Source: Microdochium bolleyi
Taxonomy: Eukaryota > Ascomycota > Sordariomycetes > Xylariales > Microdochiaceae
DNA length: 64,000 nucleotides
Assembly (NCBI GenBank): GCA_001566295.1
Contig: KQ964252.1
Location: 186,001-250,000, forward strand
Direction of reading: 5' to 3'
The translations under genes were made by a program, and so were the position numbers. How positions within the stretch are numbered: position 1 is the first letter of the stretch; every line of letters starts with the position of its first letter. A model generated the notes under the pieces. The model was not told the DNA's origin. It saw only the letters and a list, made by a program, of their open reading frames with translations, and did no database searches. Of the stretch, positions 43,276 through 53,227 are shown piece after piece.

Positions 43276-44097
43276 CCACGTCCCAGCAGTACCACGCCCT
43301 TCTTTCCCTCAGCCCACACTATTCTCAAAGGTATTAATGTGTCATGCGGGGGCCGCCTGTCTAGGAAGACCACTTTTGTTATCCAAGTTCAATGCTTGAT
43401 AAGTCTCGAAAGCATACATCTTGCGGATGTTGTCTTAAAGAGCCACACACGTTGATATGGTGTATAAAATACAGCCCGTCTAAGAACGTCTCCCTAGCTC
43501 GAGCGATAATCTATAGACTATTTCCTACATGTAGTTCGCGGTGAAGCAACCGGACTTTCCACGTCTCGTTGAGCGGGGGCAGTTTCGCCTGGGCATTCAT
43601 GTCTACCTGGTTGCCAAGTAGGTCAGGGAGATGAGCTGATATCAACGCAGCGGCAGTGCTGGTGAGTAAGGCTCGGTTAGGGGTGCTTCGAGATAGTGCT
43701 ATTGATATTGACAATCTTATTTTCCCTCCATCGTCCCTGTTTTTTTTTTTGCCGCGGTCCGGGTTTTCACCGGCACGCTGTCACGTAGAATCGCTTTTTC
43801 AGAAGGAAATGCTGTGAGACCCCCGTGATATTTTGCATTCCACGGAGCTCCGCTGAAGTGGCGCTAGGGCTGTTTTTTTGACACGTGCCATTGATTTGCG
43901 ATTTAAATATATACATGGAAGTGGTATGATGTTTGCCAGAAGGTGTTGACCACCTCGAGGCATCTTGAGGTAGGCATCGCCCTGGACCAACATGTTTCTC
44001 CTATGACTTTCCATCTCAGTCTCTGAGTGAACACTCCCGAAATTTTCGGCAGCTAGCGCCGTTCTGGACGTCGTTCCAGCACCTTTACGCCGCCATC
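43276..44097. other. Convergent intergenic region
   Basis: The 3' sides of the NLR and AA9 genes face each other. A T-run of about 12 lies at 43739-43750. No gene is seen. Confidence 0.5.
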
Positions 44098-45098
44098 TTA
44101 CGGCTGGCATTGGCCTGTTGTTCACACGTTAGTTTCAACACTCTTAACTCTCATGAACCCCCGACAGATATCGACTTACTGTAGTACTCGTTGGAGGCCT
44201 TGCACGTGCCCTGGGCGCACGTAGTTGGGCCGGTCCAGCCAACGCCGCCACACTGGGCGTAGAGAGCGGCGCCGGTGCCCGAGCCGCTGCCACCACCAGT
44301 GTTACCGCCGCCAGTGTTACCGCCACCGGTGTTGCCACCGCCAGTGCTGCCGCCGCCGCCGCCGCCGGAGCAGCTGAGGACCGCCGGGCCGGGGATGCTG
44401 TACGCCTTGCCGCCGTTGTTGGGCACGCCGCCGCTGCCGTAGATGCTCGTGGTGATGCCCGGGTGCGAGGCCGCGTACGCGCCGGGGAAGCTGACGGTCT
44501 GGCCGCCCGTGTTGGTGCCGGAGCCGGTGATCTTGATCTGGGCGCAGCCCATGTAGAACTGGGCGCCGGGGTAGCTGCCCGCGTTGTGCAGGGCGATGAG
44601 CTCGACGCGCATCAGGTAGTCGCCGGGCGCCACGCACGAGGGCATGGTGAAGTAGTGCCAGCCGTCGTTCTTGATGAGCGTGTCGACGGCCCACGTGCCG
44701 CCGCTGAGCCCGGACTCGGCGACCTTGAACCACTTCTGCCCGCTGGCGCTCGCGGACGCCGCGTTGTCGACCTTGGCGAGGTACACGATGATGGGGCCCT
44801 TGTGGGACGCGGCGATCGGGTTGTCGGCGTCGTTGGAGCCTTGCGGGCCGCCGATGACGTGCTGGTACCAGGCGCCGACCTGGGCGCCCGCGGGCACCGT
44901 GATGATGGTGTTGTCCTTGTGCGCGATGTTGTTGTTGCACGCAAAGCCGCCATCGTTGACATTCTCGATCGGGTTGTTGGACGAGGTGGCGCGCACGCCC
45001 TTGAGCTGGCCCTGGTCGGCGCCGTTGACCTTGACGCGCTGGAAGATGGCGTGGCCCGAGGCCAGGGAGGCCAGGCCGAGGAGGGCGGTGAACTTCAT
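44098..45098 (-). CDS. AA9 lytic polysaccharide monooxygenase with C-terminal CBM1
   Basis: Two exons, 45098-44180 and 44114-44098, give 311 residues. The 65-nt intron (GTAAG...AACAG) lies inside the last CBM1 codons; the final exon is only 17 nt and restores the canonical YYSQC ending, without which the CBM1 would lack its last cysteine. The signal peptide ends just before HAIFQ, so the mature N-terminus is the copper-binding His of the histidine brace. A second His lies in WYQHVIGG, and the axial Tyr is in AQFYMGC. A Gly/Asn/Thr-rich linker with repeated GGGNT units joins the cellulose-binding domain ([13 protein letters not shown]). The enzyme oxidatively cleaves cellulose outside the cell. 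Confidence 0.95.
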
Positions 45099-45217
45099 CG
45101 TGGGCAGGGCTGGAGGTGCTGAAGACAGAGAGAGAGAGACCGTGTGAGAGGGGGGAGCTTGCCGTGGTGCGGAGTCCTGGTGGAAATAAAACACAACATC
45201 GTCAAGATATCTTGTTC

Positions 45218-45225
45218 TATATATA
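45218..45225 (-). promoter_or_regulatory. TATA box of the AA9 gene
   Basis: TATATATA, about 120 bases upstream of the ATG. Just beyond it lie SYGGRG-type words that match the carbon-catabolite repressor CreA/CRE1 (GTGGGG at 45240-45235 and CCGGGG at 45273-45268, minus strand). CreA control fits a cellulase-type gene, but such words are common by chance in GC-rich DNA. Confidence 0.45.
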
Positions 45226-46828
45226 CGTGTAAGTCCCCACGCGAGCCGGCTGCAGTCGCTTCGCTTACCCCGGACGCCCGCACCCGCGGCCAGTCCGCTT
45301 GCGGGGGCGGCCCGTCTGCCTCCGTGGTGACAAGCACCGCCGGGCCGGGAGCGTCTTGGCAGCAATCTCCACGCCGTCTCGGGCCAATCAGACCGCCTCC
45401 CATTATTCAGACTCTCCTCAGAGATATTGGTCTTGTGCCCTGGGGGCAGATCGTCGGCGCTTTCCCGGCCCACAGACATGGCCTGTCGTGGCAACGTTCT
45501 TCCTCATCGGGCACGGGAACACAAATAAGCATTTGGACAAGCCTACACAGGGAACATGAGGATCGAAATGGAGCCTTGGGTCGCTGTCTTGTCTCGGTCA
45601 GCTGCTACTTCTGAAACGCCAGGGGTGCCATGCTGTGATAGTGCCACCCAAACGACTCGTCTGACCACAGACAACAGATGAACTGGCCAGCTCATGCAAT
45701 CCACTGAGCTTGACAAACGAAGACTGTTGGAGGCAGCCAAGCCAAGGTACATAAAAGTTCTTGGCAGAACTCATCACTGCCCTCAGGTCGACAGTATTTG
45801 ATCAAGGATGGAGCGGCGACTCGTCGGGGCGCAGTGCGGACTCGCAACGCCAAGATCCAGCGGAAGTGCTGGCCCCGGAACGTTTTGGCACGAACTCTTG
45901 CCTTGGGGCACTTCTCGCTCGGCCACCTCCCGACTCGCACTAAGACCGTCGCTTTGACTGGGCAGCTCCCAACCCCTGGACCTCGGAGACGACAGCCCGG
46001 AGTGGCGTCTGGTTGCTGTGAGGCACGACGCCACTTCGCTCGTCTATCTGGTCTATTTCCCGACCTTGGCTCAGCCGCATCGGGCGACATGCACGGCTGG
46101 ACAACCCGGGTCCCGGGCTCGCTCGCAGCAGGGAGCCGGGATCCTTGAGTCAGTCCGTCCTCCCGGTGGTGCCCCGTCATGTACTTCCACTCCTGATCTG
46201 GTGAGATGATGGCATGGCTGATCACCATGTCTCATCCCAAGCGCACAGAGTGGCATGCACTGCCATAGCAGTTGCTGAAAAGGCAATTACATTGTCTCTA
46301 ATCTCCGTATGGCGGTCAGCCGCCATGGCCACGGGTCTTGTGATGGTCTTACGGTCTTTAGACTTCTGATGACTACCACTGAAATGTCCTAGGCTCCTAA
46401 CAGTATGGACTCGCAGCCGCAATGCCAGAAGCGCTGCAGCTCCGCAACCCAAGGCATGTCCCCCTAACTCACCCAGATGACTTCGCAAACGATTCTAGGC
46501 GGGAGTCTGACGGCTCCCTACCTGCAAGGATGAAGACTTTGTGACGCGGATTTCTGACCTCAACGCAGAGACAAAGGTGTGGCATGTCACAACACCCGAT
46601 AGCGTTGGCCAACAATTGTGGCGTTCACGCCTACAGTTGACGCGTAGACCGGAGACATCTGTGAACCAAAGCAAAGTCCTAAGTTCAGTAAGTCTGAAGT
46701 CATATTCTCATGTCTATAGCTGCTTTAGAATCATGTGTGCATAACCATAAGCCAAGGTGATTTCAGCACTCTGACTTGCTTTGAAAAGACCCCTCAGACG
46801 TTGCCCTCGACCAACCACTTTGGCTTCT
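45226..46828. other. Intergenic upstream of AA9 and downstream of the GST gene
   Basis: The AA9 promoter side lies nearest 45226. Frames in the remainder have no recognisable features. No gene is called. Confidence 0.5.
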
Positions 46829-47549
46829 CTACGCCTTCAGCTTGCCCCAGTTCGACACAGCCGCGAACTCCTTCATCTCCGACAAGCTCTTGAGCCAAGC
46901 GACCGTGTTCGGCGCACCCTTGAGCACGTCGTCACCGAAGACCACGCCCAACGAGAACACGAGCGCCAGGGCGACCGTGATGTCCGCGAACGTGACCTTG
47001 TCACCACCGAGGAGCGTCTTGTTCTCGCCCTTCTGCAGCTGGGCCTCGACGACGGCGAGCGCGCGCTTGAAGCTCTCGGTGCTGCGGTCCACGACGGCCT
47101 GGTCGAGCGGCATGAACTTGTAGTGCACCATGTACGCGACGGGGTTGGTGTGGCCTGTCAGCTCGCCCTCGGTGAAGAAGCACCACTCGTCGATCTTGGC
47201 GCGGGTCTCCGGGTCGGAACCGAGCAGCTGCTCCGCGAGCGGGCCCTTGGAGGCGACGTACCGCGCGATGGCGGACGACTCGGCCACGCAGTAGCCCGTG
47301 GCGGACTCGAAGGCCGGGACCTTGCCCATGGGGAACTTGGCCAGGAACTCGGGCGTCTTGTTGGTCTCCTGCATGGTGAAGTCCTCCGCGTAGGGGACCT
47401 CGAGGCCGTTGAAGGCGCCCGCGACTTGGGCCTGTGAGGTAGTGTGTCAGAGAGATAGAGTCGGAGATATGAAAGGGGGTTTCCCTGTTACTTACACGCT
47501 CAACGCGCCAGCTGCCGGGGTAGGAGTAGATCTTGCCGAAGGGAGCCAT
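46829..47549 (-). CDS. eEF1B-gamma-like glutathione S-transferase
   Basis: Two exons, 47549-47496 and 47431-46829 (intron GTAAG...CACAG, phase 0), give 218 residues, the length of a stand-alone GST. The N-terminal thioredoxin-like domain contains GKVPAFES (cis-Pro region) and ESSAIARYVAS, which binds the glutathione gamma-glutamyl group. The C-terminal helical domain has KVTFADITVALAL, the conserved N-capping box. The sequence is most like the GST domain of translation elongation factor 1B gamma, but the EF1G C-terminal domain is absent. It may be a free detoxifying GST of that clade. The protein should be cytosolic. Confidence 0.88.
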
Positions 47550-48855
47550 GGTGATGAATTTGTATTTGTACGGTTTGGCTTTGGTGATGAGGGGAATGGT
47601 CAGGACAACTCTGTCGACCTTCGCGGCCGGCTCACCGACCTTTTATTCACGTCGCACTCCCACCCCGCTCTCCACTTCGAAACTGTTCTGCCGTCCTCGG
47701 GTTCCACCGAGCGTCGTTAGCATTGGTAATCAGGGGCTCTCGTGGGGCCGTGCCGTCGGGCATGGGCGATTAGGACAGCTGTCGGTCCAACGTGGCACCG
47801 TCTTGGCAAAGTCCCTGGCTGGCTGGTTAGCGGTAACTGTGTATAGCGAGCATGGCGGTGGTGTTGCGAGGAGACTGTTGTCTCTCACGTGAATGTTGTC
47901 ATCAAGTTTCCGGATTGCGCCATCGCAGGTTCCCCGAGGACAAGCTTCTGGCGGGCCTGTTACTCCGACAAGCACGCCGATGGAATACTGGGGCCCGAGA
48001 CCCTGCATCGGCATCCCACCGCGGGGCTGTAGCCCTGACTCGAGATAGGCCGTCCTGACGTGCTCCATGCGAAAGCCGTAGTGCCTGTAATTAATCAACC
48101 CACTATGTTCTTCGTGGCAGCACGCAACGTCCCGTTTCAAGAGACTAGATCGTACCAGGTGTTCCCGCAAACAACGGAGCTATTCAAGCGAAGCAGCCAC
48201 TGCGCCACATTCACCGCGATGCCGGAACTATGTTCTGCTACTCTTGCCCAACATGGGACGTTCTTCCCCGTCACGTTTTGAAAACCCGCCAGCTCTTGTA
48301 GCGAGGAGTGACAGGTTGCATACCTGGATGTATGACGACGGCCATGTCGGTGGGAATGACGCAAAGTGACCAGACCAGCTCCCAGACTGGCAGCTAGTCG
48401 TCGGGTCTGTTGATGAAGGCTATCCTCGCGTCATACAGTTGGATCCAGCCCGCATCGTGCTTCCGGAGCCGGAAACGTCCAGGGTGATTCGAGGTCTACA
48501 ACCCGAGGCTGTGGCTCTTTCGGAGTTCACGGCGGAGCATGGCCACGCTCCATGTGGCTTGTATAGATTGAGGGCATCACTTAATCTCGTAGCGCCTGGT
48601 TCTGTTTACGCGTATTTAGCAGAATGGGTTTGAAACGCGGGAGCACGTCAAGGATTCTGGTCCGGCGATTTCTTATGGTTGGCCTCGCGAGTGCAGATTG
48701 ATGCTCATAATTGACCGAAATTCAATTGCTCATCAAGATGTGGTTTCGTGTGTAAAGGATGATAGTTTCAGGATTGTATTTGAACTCTAATTCGAAAACT
48801 TCTATCGCTCATGTCTCGTAAATGCACAATGCAGGCTCTCTTCAAATGATATGAC
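47550..48855. other. Intergenic between GST and Old Yellow Enzyme genes
   Basis: GST promoter on the left, OYE 3' region on the right. Nothing else is supported. Confidence 0.5.
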
Positions 48856-50025
48856 TCAAACAGAAACGCTCTTGTCCTTGGCCGCGAGGAACTCCTCGCT
48901 GAACGGGTAGTCATTGTAGCCCTCCTCGGACATCTTGATGTAGAACGTGTCGCGGTTGTATTTGTTGAGCGGCAGGCCGTGGCGGATGCGGAACGGCAGG
49001 TCCGGGTTAGCGAGGAAGTGCCGACCGAAGACGACCAGCACGTCCCACTTCTTGTAGTGCTCGTCAACGGCGCGCTGCGCCGTCTCGGGCTCGTACCCGC
49101 CCGCCACGAGGACAGGGGACTTGTTGTCCCAGATGTCGAGGATGAAATCAAGCGTCTTGCCCTTGTGCAGCTCGTCGGCGCCGAGCACGATGGTGGCCGG
49201 GTCGCCGCGCGCCTCGACGAGCGAGATGTACGCGAGGGGCAGGTCGAGCTTCTTGAGCTCGCGCATCAGGTACGAGTACTGCTCGACAATGTCGGACTTG
49301 GTGGCGCCCTGGAATCCGGCGTAGGGGGATAGCCGCAGGGCGACGTGCTCCGGGCCGATGGCGTCGGAGACGGCCTTGATGACCTCGAGGTACAGCCGCG
49401 CGCGGTTCTCGATCGAGCCTCCCCACTTGTCGGTCCGCTTGTTGACGGCATCCGAGAGGAACTGGTCGAGAAGGTAGCCGTGGGCGCCGTGGATCTCGAC
49501 ACCGTCACCACCGGCCGCGCGCACGCGCTTGGCCGTGTCGACGAACGCCTGGATGGTCTCGAGGATCTCGGCCTCGGTCATCTCGGCGGGGACCGCGTCG
49601 GAGCCCTTCATCGGGGTCGCGCTCGCGGAGCGGTACGGCAGGCCCTTCTTGGCGATGAACTCGGGGGTCGCGGCGCGGCCGAGAGCCCACAGCTGCTGGA
49701 ACCATACGGAGCCCTTGCTGTGGACGGAGTCGATGATCTGCTTCCAAGCCGCGACCTGCTCGTCGGAGACGAAGCCGGGGACGTTGGCCTGGCCTTCTTC
49801 CTGGTGGGAGATGGATGTGGCTTCTGAGATGACCAGCGTGCCGGGGACGGAGGCCCGGTCGCCGTAGTATGTCTGCATCAAGGGGATGATGGGCTTGTGG
49901 ACGTCATTGTTGCGGTTCCTTGTGAGGGGCGCCAATACGACGCGGTGCTGGAGCTGTGTGTTGCCAATCTTGACTGGCTTGAAGAGGCGGCTCTCGGCCG
50001 GGTTGGGCGGTGCTGTTGATCCCAT
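48856..50025 (-). CDS. Old Yellow Enzyme family NAD(P)H:flavin oxidoreductase
   Basis: A single exon encodes 389 residues, typical for the family. The FMN-binding TIM barrel shows LAPLTRNR near the N-terminus, the active-site HGAHGYLLDQFL (the catalytic histidine pair region), NKRTDKWGGSIENRAR, and the phosphate-binding VLVAGGYEPETA and VVFGRHFLANPDL. The enzyme reduces activated C=C bonds of alpha,beta-unsaturated carbonyl compounds. In fungi, relatives act in oxidative stress, oxylipin or alkaloid pathways. It lacks a signal peptide. The neighbouring gene, the NACHT-ankyrin NLR, is divergent and only about 400 bp away. Confidence 0.93.
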   Translation of the reverse strand: MGSTAPPNPAESRLFKPVKIGNTQLQHRVVLAPLTRNRNNDVHKPIIPLMQTYYGDRASVPGTLVISEATSISHQEEGQANVPGFVSDEQVAAWKQIIDSVHSKGSVWFQQLWALGRAATPEFIAKKGLPYRSASATPMKGSDAVPAEMTEAEILETIQAFVDTAKRVRAAGGDGVEIHGAHGYLLDQFLSDAVNKRTDKWGGSIENRARLYLEVIKAVSDAIGPEHVALRLSPYAGFQGATKSDIVEQYSYLMRELKKLDLPLAYISLVEARGDPATIVLGADELHKGKTLDFILDIWDNKSPVLVAGGYEPETAQRAVDEHYKKWDVLVVFGRHFLANPDLPFRIRHGLPLNKYNRDTFYIKMSEEGYNDYPFSEEFLAAKDKSVSV

Positions 50026-50431
50026 TGTAATTTGTGGTGTGGGTTTTGTTGGGGGCTAAAGCTACTGCGATGATGTGGCGATTTGAATGCTGCAATGGCT
50101 TGCGAGATGAGTCTTGTTGAATGCAAGTTGTTATGTCAATGAATCAAACCGAGGGGGACAGCTTTGAGATATAGCAGGGCTCGAGGCGCGTTATATAGAT
50201 CTGGCGAGGCGGACTCCGACCCGATTAGCTCCCGCATGGCAAAGTCCGATCTGAGGAAAAGCCCTCCAAGCCGACCTGGGATTACATCATCCTCGATTTC
50301 CAAAGCGCCTTCTAGATCGAAAATGCACCGCCAAGTGAAGGAGACGCGTCGCGTGCTTCTCTCAGGACTCATCTTCCTCTTGTGCTCCTGGCCGGGTGCC
50401 CGCGTCGCTGATGCCTTGCACTGCCTGAACC
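50026..50431. other. Short divergent promoter between OYE and NACHT-ankyrin genes
   Basis: About 400 bp serve both divergent genes. No recognised element is seen. Confidence 0.5.
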
Positions 50432-52849
50432 ATGGCTGACGGCACACCACAGCAGTCGTTCGGCCTAACCCAGGCACGCAATGCTTTTGTCGGAAACAAT
50501 TTCTCCGGCACCACCCACTTCAATATCAATGGGGCACCTGGTAAGTCTTCTGCAATGTCACTTTTAGCTCCAAGAGTCTGACAGTGTACAGCAGGCGACG
50601 CGCGAGGCGAGTCGGAGAAAAATGGTATGTGCCCTCTTATATTGTTCCAGGCCTTGAGCCGTTGTGCAAATGGTCGAGAATCCAGGCATTAACATAGTTT
50701 AGCCTGCCTCCGTTCTCTTGGCTTCGGCGAAATGCACGCTCGTCGACGCGACATTGTCGATGCACATCCAGAAACGTGCGACTGGCTGTTCGAAACGCCA
50801 GAGTTCCATGACTGGCGGGACCCTTACCGCTGGCACGACCACCACGGCGTGCTCTGGATCAAGGGAAAACCTGGTGTCGGCAAGTCGACGCTGATGAAAC
50901 ACGCCTTCTCACACTTCCACCAAACGTTGTTCCGCGACCACCATATCGTTTCGTATTTCTTCAACGCCCGTGGCAGCACGCTCGAAAAGACACCCTCGGG
51001 CCTCCTACGGTCCATTGTTCATCAACTGCTCCAAACTGACGACGAAGTTTACAATCTGTTTGCTCCTCTCTTTCGCGAGAAGCAGATGTTTGGTCAAGAA
51101 TCCAGTTGGCAATGGCGTCTATCGGAATTGCAAGAGTTTGTACGCTCCGTTGTCAGAACGCGGTCATGCTCACGACCCCTCCTCTTCCTGGTGGATGCCT
51201 TGGACGAGTGCGACGAGTCGGACGTACGTGCCGTGGTCGATTTCCTTGGGTCACTCAGCATCCAGGCCTTTTGGTGCGGTTGCCCGCTGCGGATCTGTCT
51301 ATCGAGCCGCCACTATCCTCGTATCAAAATGGACAAGGTCGTGGAGCTAGTGGTGGAAAGGTGCCCCAAGCATCAGGCAGACGTTGTCAAATACATCAGA
51401 GACCAATTAAGAATACGAGGCACCAAGATGGAGACCGAGATCCTGGAAAGGGCAGAGAGTGTCTTCCTTTGGGTCGTCATTGTCGTGTCCCTGCTTAACA
51501 AGGCTTATGATGAAGGCCGAGTTGAGGCGATGAGGAGGACTCTCGAGGATATTCCTGACGATATGGACAAGCTTTTCTCCGCAATGCTTAACAACACCAG
51601 GGACGCGGCGGAGACAGTCCGTCTAATTCAGTGGGTACTCCTCAGCATCCGACCGCTAGACCTTCGAGAGCTCTACGCAGCCGCAGTCCAAGACGTGCTC
51701 CCTCCGGATGACCTGATTGAGGCTCGAATCACCACGTCGTCGAGGGGCCTGGTAGAGGTACGACAAGACGATTCTTGTTCGGTCCAGTTCATTCATTTAT
51801 CAGTATACGATTATCTGTTTCGACAGAAGAGGCTCCAGACGCTCGATCCGACGCTGGGCACCGAGCCCATCGCGGCCATCCACAGCCTGCTCTGGGCCCG
51901 CTGTTGGTCAAGCATCGAGCAGGCCGATACCACAAACATGAGCAGAGAACATCTGACCAGGGCGAATGGAAACGATCCGTTCCTCATTTACGCGGCGCGG
52001 CATATATTCGACCACGCCGAAAGAGCCCTTTCCAATGGGCTTGACCAGCAGCTTCATGATGGCAAGCGGACATGCGGAATTGATTCTCGCCGAGCCCCCC
52101 ACAATTCGCAACAGATCATGATCCGGAAATGGCTGCGAAGCACTGTTGGTTGGCTTCAGTGGTGGAAAATGTTCCTACTCGCCACTGATTTTGTGGACGA
52201 GCAGGCAATCTATCATAAAAAAGACTTGGATGTTGGACTTGTCTACATTTTAGCGCTAGGTGGGTTGCCGAACCTGCTCAGGGCCAGATTGGAGGGTGCT
52301 GACATCAACACGGAAAGGAGCTTTCCTGGTGCAGCGCTCCAGGCCACGTCCAAGGGACGACCTGGCACCACCAAGCACCGTCTCCACGTCAACGCCGACG
52401 TCAACGCGCAGGGAGGCATGTACGGCAATGCGCTACAGGCCGCCTCGAAGACAGGGTATTACGATACTGTGAAGCTCTTACTCGATCAAGGCGCCGACGT
52501 TAACGCACAGGGCGGCTATTATGGCAATGCGCTGCAAGCCGCTTCGAGATCAGGAGATGGAGATATCGTGGAACTACTTCTTCAGGCTGGCGCCGACGTC
52601 AACGCGCAGGGCGGCAAATACGGAAATGCGCTGCAAGCCCTTTGTGCGATGCCTGCTGCGAATCTGGAAGCCGTTCAGCGACTCCTTCAAGCAGGCGCCA
52701 ATGTGAACGCTCTAGGGGGTAAATACGGCAGTGCGCTGAACGCCGCCTGTCATTTTGGAAGGAGCAACCGAGATATCATTGAACTGCTCCTCGTGGCAGG
52801 CGCAGAAGTCGAGACGCTTAGCGACTCTGACACATCCTCCTCGAGCTGA
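50432..52849 (+). CDS. NACHT-ankyrin NLR-type protein with N-terminal amyloid-motif-like exon
   Basis: Three exons (50432-50540, 50595-50624, 50703-52849) join in phase to 761 residues; the middle exon is only 30 nt. Exon 1 encodes a 36-residue head with VGNNFSGTTHFNING, a short Asn/Gly-patterned segment like the amyloid motifs found at the N-termini of fungal NLRs. Exon 3 begins with the conserved pre-NACHT stretch (ACLRSLGFGEMHARR...HPETCDWLFETPEF). It carries the P-loop GKPGVGKST near residue 101 and Walker B LLFLVDALDEC near 206. The C-terminus (about 590-750) has four to five ankyrin repeats sharing NAQGGxYGNALQAAS and LLLxxGADVNA; the first is divergent. The protein probably senses a ligand through the repeats and signals by nucleating a partner's amyloid fold; that mechanism is inferred. 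Confidence 0.87.
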
Positions 52850-53227
52850 AAGTTTGAAGACTTCTACCTGCTAGCTCTCTCATCTGTGGGACCTGTACCT
52901 GCACCTCGGGGACTGCGCGCGTGCCGGTTCCGCAGTATCGGGTGCGGTCGAAGATCAAGAACCCACAAAGAGAGGGAACACGGACACCGGAAGGAAGATG
53001 AAAATGCACTGGCAGGTAGAGGGGTAGAGGAGTCGGGGAATAGTCCACGAACCAAATACGATGTGTCTGCGCCAGCTTCCCACGTCACACACCGCATCGC
53101 AGTCTTCAGGCTACAATCATCGCAGAAGCACATTCTATTCCGACAGCACCCACGCGGGTTCAAGCATGACTGGGTATCGTATTCGCATACTCCTACAAAC
53201 CTTCCAAAAAGAAAGAAAAGATGAAAA
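52850..53227. other. Convergent spacer between NLR and glycosyltransferase genes
   Basis: Probable 3' untranslated regions. No gene is seen. Confidence 0.55.

Noticed and set aside
45692..46228. 178-codon minus-strand frame upstream of the AA9 gene
   Set aside because: No recognisable domain and overlapped by equally long frames on the other strand.
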